Shown here piece by piece: positions 1-7,982 of a stretch of 64,000 nt of DNA. How positions within the stretch are numbered: position 1 is the stretch's first letter; every line of letters starts with the position of its first letter. A model generated the notes under the pieces. That model was not told the origin of the DNA, made no database searches, and saw only the letters and a list, made by a program, of their open reading frames with translations. Position numbers and translations under genes: made by a program. Origin of the DNA: Pseudomonas sp. LBUM920 (GTDB taxonomy: Bacteria > Pseudomonadota > Gammaproteobacteria > Pseudomonadales > Pseudomonadaceae); assembly GCF_003852315.1 (NCBI RefSeq), contig NZ_CP027762.1, positions 3,267,501-3,331,500 of the forward strand, written 5' to 3'.

Positions 1-434
1 GCGCGGCAGACCTGCGCTACGCGGCCGAATTCATCACCTCCAAGGATGATGCGGTCACCCTGATGGTGGGTGTGGATACCCAAGTAGTGCACGGTTTCGT
101 CAACTGCAACGCCACCGGCGCCATCACCGGCATTGGCAACGCCTTGCCGCGTGAGGTGCTGCACCTGGTGCAACTGAGCAAGGCCGCGGCCAACGGCGAT
201 GCCAAGGCACGCCAGCAGGCCAAGGAGCTGGAAGCGGCATTGGCGGTGTTGTCTTCGTTCGATGAAGGCACCGATCTTGTGCTGTATTACAAGTACCTGA
301 TGGTGCTCAACGGCGACCTGGAATACACCTTGCATTTCTACGACACCGACGTGCTAAGCGACTCGCAGCGCCGTTACGCCCAAACCCAGTACGCCTTGTT
401 CCGCGAGTGGTACGCGCAGTGGTCTAAAGCTTAA
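1..434 (+). CDS. DapA/NAL-family lyase, C-terminal part (5' end outside window)
   Basis: The reading frame is open from the first bases of the window (frame of position 3) to a TAA at 432-434, so about 143 C-terminal residues are visible. The order of a small barrel strand region (TGAITGIGNALP) followed by a long helical tail (LVLYYKYLMVLNG, then EYTLHF) is what is seen in dihydrodipicolinate synthase/N-acetylneuraminate lyase family proteins. The catalytic Lys and Tyr lie upstream, outside the window. It is followed 76 bp later by a proline-racemase-family gene. That pairing is known from hydroxyproline catabolism, where a DapA-like enzyme deaminates pyrroline-4-hydroxy-2-carboxylate. The exact substrate is inference. 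An internal ATG at 63 is unlikely to be the true start, because homology-like sequence runs through it. Confidence 0.75.
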   Translation, partial: AADLRYAAEFITSKDDAVTLMVGVDTQVVHGFVNCNATGAITGIGNALPREVLHLVQLSKAAANGDAKARQQAKELEAALAVLSSFDEGTDLVLYYKYLMVLNGDLEYTLHFYDTDVLSDSQRRYAQTQYALFREWYAQWSKA

Positions 435-510
435 GGCGGGCAGGGCGGCGCCCCGGCGCCGTCCTAACGCGCTATTTATCCAGCCAGCTGAATCGAGAGG
501 GAAACATCCC

Positions 511-1548
511 GTGAGATCGACAAAAATTGTGCACGTTGTCGGCTGCCACGCCGAAGGCGAAGTGGGCGATGTGATTGTCGGCGGCGTCATGCCGCCACCC
601 GGCAATACCTTGTGGGAACAGTCGCGGTTTATCGAGCGCGACAATGTGCTGCGCAACTTCGTGCTTAACGAGCCCCGTGGCGGCGTGTTCCGTCATGTCA
701 ATTTGCTGGTGCCGGCCAAAGACCCGCGCGCGCAAATGGGCTTCATCATCATGGAACCGGCCGACGTGCCGCCCATGTCCGGCTCCAACTCGCTGTGCGT
801 GGCCACCGTGTTGCTAGACAGCGGCATCGTGCCAATGGTCGAGCCCATCACCCATTTGGTGCTTGAAGCGCCGGGCGGTGTCATTGAAGTCACTGCGCAT
901 TGCCGCGATGGCAAGGTGCAGCGCGTGGAAGTGAAAAACCATCCCTCGTTCGCCGACAAGCTGGACGCGTGGATCGAAGTCGAAGGGTTGGGCTCGATCC
1001 AGGTCGACACGGCCTACGGCGGCGACAGCTTTGCCATTTGCGACTCCACCAAGCTGGGTTTTGCGCTCACCTCCGACGAGGCGGCGGACCTGGTAGCCAC
1101 AGGCCTCAAGATCACCAAGGCGGCCAACGAGCAATTGGGTTTCACCCACCCGCTGAACAAAGACTGGAACCACATTTCGTTCTGCCAGATCGCCGCGCCA
1201 CTCTCGCGTGAAGGCGGCGTGGCCAGCGCCGCGAACGCAGTGGTCATTCGTCCGGGCAAAATCGACCGTTCACCCTGCGGCACCGGCTGCTCGGCGCGTA
1301 TGGCGGTGCTGCATGCCAAAGGCCAACTGGCGGAGGGCGAAACGTTCATCGGCCGCTCCATCATCGGTTCGGAATTTCATTGTCGTATCGACAGTGCCAC
1401 CGACCTGGCTGGGCGCCCGGCCATCGTGCCGATCATTTCCGGCCGCGCATGGATTACCGGTACCGCTCAACTGATGCTGGACCCTCGCGACCCCTATCCT
1501 GAGGGTTATCAGCTTTCCGATACCTGGCCACGCGGCCTCGTGCTGTAA
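511..1548 (+). CDS. Proline racemase superfamily enzyme (4-hydroxyproline epimerase / 3-hydroxyproline dehydratase type), Ser/Cys active site
   Basis: The protein has 345 residues, about the family length. The two family active-site blocks are visible. In the first, PPMSGSNSLC, the usual catalytic Cys position holds Ser (S90). In the second, RSPCGTGCSARMA, the Cys is retained (C256). Proline racemase and classical 4-hydroxyproline epimerase have Cys/Cys; family members with altered residue pairs are known to epimerise and/or dehydrate hydroxyprolines. The neighbouring DapA-family gene upstream and the tautomerase 9 bp downstream suggest one catabolic operon for a hydroxylated or cyclic amino acid. 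The start at 511 (GTG) follows AGAGGGAAA. The precise reaction cannot be settled from sequence reading alone. Confidence 0.85.
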   Translation: MRSTKIVHVVGCHAEGEVGDVIVGGVMPPPGNTLWEQSRFIERDNVLRNFVLNEPRGGVFRHVNLLVPAKDPRAQMGFIIMEPADVPPMSGSNSLCVATVLLDSGIVPMVEPITHLVLEAPGGVIEVTAHCRDGKVQRVEVKNHPSFADKLDAWIEVEGLGSIQVDTAYGGDSFAICDSTKLGFALTSDEAADLVATGLKITKAANEQLGFTHPLNKDWNHISFCQIAAPLSREGGVASAANAVVIRPGKIDRSPCGTGCSARMAVLHAKGQLAEGETFIGRSIIGSEFHCRIDSATDLAGRPAIVPIISGRAWITGTAQLMLDPRDPYPEGYQLSDTWPRGLVL

Positions 1549-1557
1549 GGAGGGCGT

Positions 1558-1752
1558 ATGCCTATCGTGAAAATCGAGCTGTTTGCCGGGCGTAGCGACG
1601 AGCAAAAAGCCCAGTTGGCCAAGGCGATCACTCAGCAATTCTTGGAGCAATTGGCGTCCAGGCCGGAGGAAGTGATCGTGCTGTTCCAGGATGTGCCTCC
1701 CGCGGACTGGTTCGTGGCCGGGCGCTCGTTGGGCAAGCCAGCTGTGGATTAA
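1558..1752 (+). CDS. 4-oxalocrotonate tautomerase-family protein
   Basis: This 64-residue protein is the normal size for a single-domain tautomerase. It begins Met-Pro-Ile-Val, so after Met removal the N-terminal Pro would be the catalytic base that defines the family. Its gene starts 9 bp after the racemase-family gene, with AAGGAGGG directly upstream, so it is very likely co-transcribed. The family isomerises enol/keto acids; a role on an unsaturated keto acid or enamine/imine intermediate of the upstream pathway is inference. The C-terminal VAGRSLGKPAVD resembles the end of family members annotated as tautomerases of unknown substrate. Confidence 0.85.
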   Translation: MPIVKIELFAGRSDEQKAQLAKAITQQFLEQLASRPEEVIVLFQDVPPADWFVAGRSLGKPAVD

Positions 1753-1765
1753 ACGTCCATCCTGG

Positions 1766-1804
1766 TCGGGTGACGGGCACACACACCGTGTGCCCGTCAC
1801 CCGA
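1766..1804. terminator. Perfect 17-bp hairpin, probable bidirectional terminator
   Basis: Positions 1766-1782 are the exact reverse complement of 1788-1804, leaving a 5-nt loop (ACACC). The hairpin sits just after the tautomerase stop and overlaps the end of the truncated thioesterase on the other strand. The GC-rich stem would be very stable, but neither side has a clear run of T. It may act as a terminator between convergent units or as a processing/stabilising structure. Confidence 0.5.
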
Positions 1805-2093
1805 CGCAACCTCGGCCGGCTCGCCTCCGACATTGTTCACGTTTACTATCAACGTCTTGTGGCCGACAGAAAGCGGAGTCGAGTAGCGTTGCAGCATAGC
1901 CTCCGTGGACCGTGCCGATCGGGTTGTAAGCATGCAGGCCGGGCGTGCCTGTAAAGACTGCCCACCCGTCACCTGCCTCGACGAAAGTGAAGTCGAGCGA
2001 ATCTCCAATCGGCGGTCGTCCCCCCGCTGAAATTAAAGCTTGGAGGGTTTCAATTCCGGATAGGCCGGGTGCAACTTCATTGACTAGATTCAC
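1797..2093 (-). pseudogene. Truncated PaaI-type hotdog thioesterase
   Basis: The frame starts with GTG at 2093, preceded by GGAG. It encodes about 74 residues that read well as the first half of a PaaI-family thioesterase, including the hotdog block NPIGTVHGGYAATLLDSA near position 1872-1920. After that the frame continues into arginine-rich sequence unlike the family and ends at the 1766-1804 hairpin. Intact family members are about 140-150 residues and carry a second half of the fold that is missing here. The other frames over 1750-1870 do not restore it. It lies downstream of the EmrAB-like operon on the same strand. It is most likely a decayed gene cut off by a deletion. Confidence 0.65.
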
Positions 2094-2186
2094 TGATATT
2101 TCTCCATTTGGGCCGGAGCGATCTCGCTGGCCGGACGATGCAACGTTATTGAGCGGCCGATGCGTGGCGGCTCCTGTGGTTTAAAT

Positions 2187-3752
2187 TCAATGGGCATTCG
2201 CGGATGGCTGTTTCGGCGGCTGCACCTTGTGCATCAATGGCACCAGCACTACCGCGACAACAAAACACGCCATGATCATCAGGAACGCATCGGCATAGGT
2301 CAGCGTCTGCGCCTCGCGCCAGGTCAGCGCCCAGAGTTGATGCAGTGCGAATTGGCTTGCATCCATGCTGTTTTGCCCGAGCAACTGAGCGTTACCCGAC
2401 AGTTGGTCAAGCCAGACATTCATGGATTCGTTCTGGATGTTCAAGTGCTCGGCCAGGCGCAGGAAGTGCAGGTTGGTGCGGTCATTGAGCACCGTAGCGC
2501 AGGCGGCGATGCCGATGGCGCCGCCGAGGTTGCGCATCAGGTTGAACAGCCCGGACGCGAGTTTCAGTCGGTCGGCGGCCAGTGCACCGAGGGTCAGGGT
2601 CACCACGGGTGGCACCGTTATTTGTTGGGCGAACCCGCGTATGGCCTGGGGCAGCAGCAGTTCCTTGGCGCCCCAGTCGTGGGTAATGGGGGAGAAGTCC
2701 CACATCGACAGGGCGAACAGCGACAGCCCGAACATCAGGATCCAGCGCAGGTCGAAACGGTTGGCCAGCACCGCGTACACCGGGATGGCCAGCAACTGGA
2801 ACACTCCCGTGGAAAACACTGCAAGGCCGATATCCAGCGAGCCATACCCACGTACGCGGCCAAGAAACAGCGGCGTGAGGTAGATGGTGGCGAAAATGCC
2901 GATGCCGGTGATGAATGAAAACAGGCAGCCCAGGGCGAAGTTTCGGTCCCGCAGGGCGCGCAAATCGACAATCGGCTCCTTGATTTCCAGGCAGCGCCAG
3001 ATAAACAGCCCGCCGCTGATGGCGGTGATCCAGGCGGTGGTGGCGATGGTGCTGTCACTGAACCAATTCCAGCGTGGGCCTTCTTCGAGGGTGTATTCCA
3101 GGCAGCCGAGAAACACTGCCATCAAGCCCATGCCGATGTAGTCGGCGCCCTTGAGCAACGACGGGTTGGGGCGATCGACCTTGACCAGCATCGGCACGGC
3201 AAAAGTCACAAACAGGCCGGGCAGCAGGTTGATGTAGAACAGCCAGTGCCACGAAGAAATATCCGTGATCCAGCCTCCGACTGCCGGGCCCAACGTGGGC
3301 GCGAGGGACGCGATGGCGCCGATGGTAGACGCGGCGATCACCCGTTGCTTGCCGTTGAAGTACATGAACGCAGTGGTAAACACCAACGGGATCATCGAGC
3401 CCCCCAGAAACCCCTGCAAGGCGCGAAACGCGATCATGCTCTGGATGTTCCAGGCCAGCGCGCAGAGCAGGCTGGTCAGGGTAAAACCCGCCGCCGATGC
3501 CGCGAACAACCAGCGCGTGCTCATCACTCGTGAGAGCCAGCCCGACATCGGGATCACGATAATTTCCGCGATCAGGTAAGCGGTCTGCACCCATGCCGTA
3601 TCGTCCGCACCGGCAGACAGCCCGCCGCCGATATCCTTGAGCGAGGCGGACACGATCTGGATGTCGATCAAGGCGATGAACATGCCCACGCACATGGTGG
3701 CGAAGGCCGCGACCTTTTGTGCGGTGCTGAGGGCGGGCAACGGGCTGTTCAT
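2187..3752 (-). CDS. emrB: DHA2-family multidrug MFS transporter (EmrB-like)
   Basis: The 521-residue integral membrane protein has about 14 predicted hydrophobic segments, as in DHA2 drug:H+ antiporters. Visible landmarks are the first helix with ALIDIQIV, a motif-A-like loop GWLSRVMSTRWLF, and motif C-like LAPTLGPAVGGWI. The start ATG at 3752 overlaps the stop of the upstream HlyD-type gene by 4 bp. That coupling is typical of EmrA/EmrB pairs, where EmrB is the inner-membrane pump and EmrA bridges to an outer-membrane channel. No outer-membrane factor gene is adjacent, so one from elsewhere (TolC-like) would be required. The substrate is unknown. The gene is third in the hxlR-emrA-emrB operon and is probably controlled by the HxlR-type repressor. 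Confidence 0.9.
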   Translation of the reverse strand: MNSPLPALSTAQKVAAFATMCVGMFIALIDIQIVSASLKDIGGGLSAGADDTAWVQTAYLIAEIIVIPMSGWLSRVMSTRWLFAASAAGFTLTSLLCALAWNIQSMIAFRALQGFLGGSMIPLVFTTAFMYFNGKQRVIAASTIGAIASLAPTLGPAVGGWITDISSWHWLFYINLLPGLFVTFAVPMLVKVDRPNPSLLKGADYIGMGLMAVFLGCLEYTLEEGPRWNWFSDSTIATTAWITAISGGLFIWRCLEIKEPIVDLRALRDRNFALGCLFSFITGIGIFATIYLTPLFLGRVRGYGSLDIGLAVFSTGVFQLLAIPVYAVLANRFDLRWILMFGLSLFALSMWDFSPITHDWGAKELLLPQAIRGFAQQITVPPVVTLTLGALAADRLKLASGLFNLMRNLGGAIGIAACATVLNDRTNLHFLRLAEHLNIQNESMNVWLDQLSGNAQLLGQNSMDASQFALHQLWALTWREAQTLTYADAFLMIMACFVVAVVLVPLMHKVQPPKQPSANAH

Positions 3753-4858
3753 AGCTGGGCCTTGAGGGCGCTGGCCTGGTCCTCGAACGCCTCATCGGTG
3801 TTGACCTTCGCCATTACCGACAGGCCTGGGCGCAGGGCGCCAAAGTCGGCGTCATTGCTGTCGAGCCGAACGCGTACTGGCACGCGTTGCACGATCTTGG
3901 TGAAGTTGCCGGTGGCGTTTTCCGGCGGCAGCACACTGAATTGCGCCCCGGTGGCAGGGGCCAGGCTCTCGATGTGCCCGTGGAATTCACGGCCGGGGAG
4001 GATGTCGGCGCGGATGCTCACGCTTTGCCCGACCTGCAGGCGCCCCAATTGGTCTTCCTTGAAGTTGGCATCCACCCACAATCCTTTCGCGGGCACCACT
4101 GAGATCAGTTGGCTGCCGGCCGCGGCGTAGGCACCGACCCGGGCGCGGCGGTTGCCCACATAGCCGTCCACCGGAGCTCGCAGTTCGGTGTAGCCGATAT
4201 TTAGTTGGGCCTGGTCGCGTTCGGCTTGTGCCTGCTGTAGTGCCGCACGCGCCTGGCCGCGCTGGGTTTCAATCACATCAATCTGCCGGTTTGCCGCCAG
4301 CAGTCCGGCTTGCGCCCGGGAGTGGTCGGCGCGGGCGGTCTTCCACACGGCGTTGACCCGTTGCGCGCTTTCGACCGACACGGCCTGGCTGCGCACCAGG
4401 TTCTGGTAACGCGTCTGATCGTCGCCTGCCCGTTGCGCTTCGGCGTCAGTGGCGTCGATCTGCGCCCTGGCCTGGTTGATCACCGCCAGTTGCAGTTGTT
4501 CAGTGGCGTCCAGGTTGGCCAGGCTGGCTTGCTGCGCGGCCACGGCGCCATCGGCCTTTGCCAAAGCGGTGCGGTAGTCGCGCACGTCGATGCGCGCCAA
4601 TACGTCGCCGGCATGTACGAACTGGTTGTCCAGCACCGTCACTTCGCTGATATAGCCGGGCACCTTGGCGCTGATCACCGTCACATCCGCGCCCACATAG
4701 GCATCGTCCGTATCTTCAACAAACCGACTGACCAACCACCAGTGACTCGCGTACCACACGCCGCCCACCACGACGAGGGTCAGCAGGCCCAGCCGCACTA
4801 TCTGTTTGCGCCGGGATGGTTTTGCGGGTTCGGGCACAGCGCTGACTGGAGCGTCCAT
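3749..4858 (-). CDS. emrA: HlyD/EmrA-type membrane fusion protein
   Basis: The 369-residue protein has a short cytosolic N-terminus rich in basic residues, one transmembrane segment (about residues 20-38, LGLLTLVVVGGVWYASHWWL), and then a periplasmic adaptor. The lipoyl-like half GADVTVISAKVPGYISEV, a long Ala/Gln-rich coiled-coil region (about residues 90-210), and the second lipoyl half ELRAPVDGYVGNR are all readable. It would link the EmrB-like pump to an outer-membrane channel. It starts 22 bp after the HxlR-type gene and overlaps emrB by 4 bp, giving a three-gene operon. Confidence 0.9.
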   Translation of the reverse strand: MDAPVSAVPEPAKPSRRKQIVRLGLLTLVVVGGVWYASHWWLVSRFVEDTDDAYVGADVTVISAKVPGYISEVTVLDNQFVHAGDVLARIDVRDYRTALAKADGAVAAQQASLANLDATEQLQLAVINQARAQIDATDAEAQRAGDDQTRYQNLVRSQAVSVESAQRVNAVWKTARADHSRAQAGLLAANRQIDVIETQRGQARAALQQAQAERDQAQLNIGYTELRAPVDGYVGNRRARVGAYAAAGSQLISVVPAKGLWVDANFKEDQLGRLQVGQSVSIRADILPGREFHGHIESLAPATGAQFSVLPPENATGNFTKIVQRVPVRVRLDSNDADFGALRPGLSVMAKVNTDEAFEDQASALKAQL

Positions 4859-4880
4859 GACGAAATGACCTCGCTGAGTA

Positions 4881-5405
4881 TTAGTGGGGGAAGGGGCTGA
4901 CCAACTGGTCTTTTTCGGCGTAGGCCCGGCCGGTTCGTGCGCGCCACAGGGTCAGCGGCTCGGCATCGGCGCTGACATGTACGCGGTGGCCCGCACGGGT
5001 AATGGGTTTGCCGGTGTTGGCATCCATCAACGCCAGCACCACCGGGCGCCCGGTGGCCTCATCGGCGAGAAACACCTTGGTCGAGCCCTCGGCATGCCGC
5101 GCGCCCCAGTCCATCAGCGTGAGGATGACGTGGCGCAGGTCACGACCGGCTTCGGTGAGGTGGTACTCGTGGCGTGGCGGGTTGTCTTGATACGGGTGCC
5201 GTTCCAGCAACCCGTTGACCACCAACGAGTTCAAGCGGCGGGTGAGGGTATTGGAGGCGATGCCCAGGCTGGTCAGGAATTCATCGAAACGACGCAGCCC
5301 GTAGAACGAATCCCTCAGGATCAACAGGCTCCAACCATCACCGATGTGCTCCAGAGCGCGGGCGACCGGACAGGGCATGGACTGGAAACTGGCTTTTTTC
5401 ATCAT
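4881..5405 (-). CDS. HxlR-family winged-helix transcriptional regulator
   Basis: Residues 5-100 form the HxlR winged helix, with family signatures CPVARALEHIGDGWSLLILRD and RFDEFLTSLGIASNTLTRRL. A C-terminal extension of about 60 residues follows, making 174 residues against roughly 110-150 in small family members. The frame stays open upstream to 5474, but translation from there would run through the perfect palindrome at 5423-5450. The ATG at 5405 (or the adjacent one at 5402), preceded by GCAGGTGATC, is therefore the better start. It is the first gene of the efflux operon, so it probably represses itself together with emrAB in response to a toxic compound or redox signal (inference). Confidence 0.85.
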   Translation of the reverse strand: MMKKASFQSMPCPVARALEHIGDGWSLLILRDSFYGLRRFDEFLTSLGIASNTLTRRLNSLVVNGLLERHPYQDNPPRHEYHLTEAGRDLRHVILTLMDWGARHAEGSTKVFLADEATGRPVVLALMDANTGKPITRAGHRVHVSADAEPLTLWRARTGRAYAEKDQLVSPFPH

Positions 5406-5422
5406 GATCACCTGCGCCAAAC

Positions 5423-5450
5423 ATGCAATATTACATTCGTAATATTGCAT
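5423..5450 (-). promoter_or_regulatory. Perfect 28-bp palindrome, candidate HxlR operator
   Basis: The 12-bp arm ATGCAATATTAC (5423-5434) is exactly repeated in inverse at 5439-5450 around a 4-bp centre (ATTC). The site lies 18 bp upstream of the chosen hxlR start and is AT-rich within GC-rich surroundings, as expected for a promoter-operator. HxlR proteins bind as dimers to short inverted repeats. Autoregulation of the hxlR-emrA-emrB operon is the simplest reading. Confidence 0.65.
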
Positions 5451-5593
5451 GGTGGCTTTCATAATGAAAGTCACTTGAGAAATTATTTGTTACTTTGGGC
5501 ACGCAAGGGCACTAGGTTGACGGGCCCGACCCTAAAACGAAAAGAAAGCGAAAACGGCGCGTATGGAAAGCACGCGGGCACCGGAAACCATGT

Positions 5594-6523
5594 TCAAACC
5601 CCGCGATTTTCCGTCTGCCGCGCTTGCGCCAACAACCAATCCCGAAAAGTCGTCAGCCTGGGCAAGCTGGCGCACTCAGGCCGATAAACGATGTAGTAGG
5701 CCAACTCTGATGCAAAGCTGATGTCGGGGAACAACCGCACCAGGCGTCCGCTTGCCAGGTCATCGTTGGCCATGACGCTGCGGGCAAGCGCGATGCCGTG
5801 CCCCTCAACCGCAGCTTGCAACACAGCGGCAGAATTGTTGATTTGCATGCCCCGCAGGGAGAGGGTGTCCGTTGTCCCGGCTTTCTGCATCCAGGTTTCC
5901 CAGGTCGGAAAACCGGTATGGCTATCCATTGAAAGATCGTGAATCAACGTCTCCTGTACCAGGTCACTGGGCTTGTGCAAACGCGAGTGCTCGCGCAACA
6001 GTTGTGGCGAGCACACCGGATAGACCTCTTCGTCCATCAGCTTCTCGGCGGTCAGCCCCGGCCACCGCCCCGTGCCATAACGCACGCCGATATCGATTCG
6101 CTGCGCAACGAAATCCACCGGCTTGAGGTTGGTATCCAGGCGCACGTCTGTTTCGGGGCAAACCGCCTGGAAGCGGTCGATGCGAGGCAACAGCCATTTG
6201 GCGGCAAAGGCCGGGCTGACGGCAACGGTCAGTACGCCGTTGATCGAACTTTCCCGCAGTCGCTCCATCCCCAGGGTCAGCCTGTCGAAGCCTGCGCGAA
6301 TGTCGGGCAACGCGCGCTCGGCTGCCTCCGTGGGTACAAGCCTTGCCCGGCCGCTGTTGCCGCGCACAAACAGCGGGCTGCCCAGCCAGTCTTCCAGCGT
6401 GCGCACCAACTGACCGACCGCCGCCGGTGTGACGTTGAGTTCGGCCGCCGCCGCAGAAAAGCTCTGATGGCGGGCGCTGGCCTCGAAGGCACGCAAAGCG
6501 TTCAGATGGGCCGGTGATTTCAT
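5594..6523 (-). CDS. LysR-family transcriptional regulator (GcvA-like)
   Basis: The 309-residue protein has an N-terminal winged helix (about residues 1-60, LNALRAFEASARHQSFSAAA and TPAAVGQLVRTLED) and a two-lobed effector domain to the end, of normal LTTR length. The opening pattern and the SLRGMQINNSAAVLQAAVEGHGIAL block resemble the GcvA branch. It is divergent from the frameshifted SDR gene at 6735 with 211 bp between them, the usual position of a LysR regulator relative to its target. The target could be the SDR plus the downstream redox operon (inference). Confidence 0.88.
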   Translation of the reverse strand: MKSPAHLNALRAFEASARHQSFSAAAAELNVTPAAVGQLVRTLEDWLGSPLFVRGNSGRARLVPTEAAERALPDIRAGFDRLTLGMERLRESSINGVLTVAVSPAFAAKWLLPRIDRFQAVCPETDVRLDTNLKPVDFVAQRIDIGVRYGTGRWPGLTAEKLMDEEVYPVCSPQLLREHSRLHKPSDLVQETLIHDLSMDSHTGFPTWETWMQKAGTTDTLSLRGMQINNSAAVLQAAVEGHGIALARSVMANDDLASGRLVRLFPDISFASELAYYIVYRPECASLPRLTTFRDWLLAQARQTENRGV

Positions 6524-6734
6524 GGCGATAAAGAATTTCTTTCAGGGGCTGACACTTTATCTCGTTTGTCCGTGGCCGGAAAGAAGAGAAAAATCACCTC
6601 CATGCCAGCTACTGATCTGCTTGATGGGTGAGGGCATAGGCACGTGAATATAGGCCCGTAAATACAGTTGGAACCAATAGTTTTTCTTCCACTCAAGTCC
6701 TGCCGAACGGCGGGCGCACAGAGAGAGTTTCAAG

Positions 6735-7479
6735 ATGAGCAATCAATTCAAGGGTAAGAAACTGTTGGTCGTCGGTGGCACCAGCGGCATGGGCCTGCAG
6801 ACGGCACGCACCGTACTGGCCGAGGGCGGCAGCGTAGTCATCGTGGGTAACCGCCCGGAAAAAACCGAAGCAGCCCGCAAGGAATTGGCTGAACTGGGCC
6901 AGGTGTGGGCACTGACCGCTGACCTGTCCAATGACGCCGGAGCAGCATTCGGATATCGACCTGCTGGTCAATGCCGCTGGCGTGTTCTTTCCCAAGCCAT
7001 TCCTCGAGCATTCGCAAGCTGATTACGCCCAGTACATGTCGATCAACAAAGCGACCTTCTTTATCACGCAAAAGGTTGCCGCAAACCTGGTTGCCAAGAA
7101 CCGCCCAGGCGCGATCGTGAACATTGGTTCGATGTGGGGCAAGCAGGCGATCGCAGCCACGCCTTCGTCGGCGTACTCGATGGCCAAGGCGGGCTTGCAC
7201 TCACTGACCCAACACCTGGCGATGGAACTGGGCAGCAAGAACATCCGTGTAAGCGCGGTGTCGCCTGCCGTAGTGCAGACCCCTATCTACGAAGGCTTCA
7301 TTCCAAAGGCCGAAGTGCACAGTGCGCTGCAAGGCTTCAATAGCTTCCACCCGATTGGCCGTGTGGGCACGCCTCAGGACGTCGCCGAAGTGGTTGCCTT
7401 CCTCCTATCCGACAAGGCGGGCTGGGTCACTGGCGCTGTCTGGGACGTCGATGGCGGAGTGATGGCAGGCCGTAACTGA
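6735..7479 (+). pseudogene. Frameshifted short-chain dehydrogenase/reductase
   Basis: The first part (6735 to about 6945) encodes the SDR nucleotide-binding start GGTSGMGLQTARTV and runs to LSNDAG. The remaining part is in the +1 frame (from about 6937 to 7479) and encodes IDLLVNAAG, the catalytic NIGSMWG and YSMAK blocks, and the normal C-terminus DVDGGVMAGRN. About nine residues expected between the two halves, around NAD-binding strand 4, appear to be missing as well, so this is a small out-of-frame deletion rather than a single-base slip. The gene starts with ATG at 6735 after GAGAGAG. As written it cannot make an intact enzyme. A sequencing or assembly error is possible, since both halves otherwise look well conserved. 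Confidence 0.8.
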
Positions 7480-7567
7480 CCTGCGCTGCTGCAAGCGTTG
7501 CTGACGCACTGAGTTCTTTGCCAGGCGTGACCCCATACCTGGCTTCAATCTGTTTTGGAGAAAGACC

Positions 7568-7912
7568 ATGATGCAAGACTGGAATGGCTACCGCGACTCC
7601 CTGATGGAGCGCGTAGGCGACTACGCTAAACAAAGCCCCGACGTGATGCGCGGCCTGATGATGATCGACAACTCGGCGGTCAAGACGGGGCATCTGGAAC
7701 CGAAGATCCACGAGCTGATCGCATTGGCGGTGGCGGTGACCACGCGCTGCGACGGGTGTATTTCCGTCCACACCAAAAAGGCGGTCGAGCACGGTGCCAC
7801 GCTTGAAGAAATCACCGAGGCCCTCGGTGTGGCGATTGCCCTGAACGCGGGTGCTGCGCTGACGTACTCGGCACGCGTCGTCGAGGCCTATCAACAACTG
7901 CCCGGTCAGTAA
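7568..7912 (+). CDS. Carboxymuconolactone decarboxylase / AhpD-like protein
   Basis: This 114-residue all-helical protein belongs to the CMD/AhpD family. The AhpD redox motif is complete: C61-D-G-C64 followed by H68, with upstream helix residues EPKIHELIALAVAVTTRCDG. Members with CxxC act as thiol-dependent peroxidase partners; those without it decarboxylate. A redox/peroxidase activity is therefore more likely than decarboxylation. The ATG at 7568 follows TTGGAGAAAGACC. The gene sits 88 bp after the broken SDR and precedes the bicupin and amine oxidase genes on the same strand. A role in handling hydroperoxide from the downstream oxidase is an attractive inference. Confidence 0.88.
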   Translation: MMQDWNGYRDSLMERVGDYAKQSPDVMRGLMMIDNSAVKTGHLEPKIHELIALAVAVTTRCDGCISVHTKKAVEHGATLEEITEALGVAIALNAGAALTYSARVVEAYQQLPGQ

Positions 7913-7926
7913 GCCCTATCGATAAG

Positions 7927-7957
7927 CACCGGCCACCCACGGACGGGTTGGCCGGTG
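7927..7957 (+). terminator. 9-bp stem hairpin between AhpD-like and bicupin genes
   Basis: CACCGGCCA at 7927-7935 is the perfect reverse complement of 7949-7957, with a 13-nt loop. The hairpin is followed by TCTTCGC rather than a true T-run. It lies in the 70-bp gap between two same-strand genes, so it may be a weak terminator or an attenuating/RNA-stability element that reduces read-through into the bicupin operon. Confidence 0.4.
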
Positions 7958-7982
7958 TCTTCGCACCGTTTGGATAACCCTC

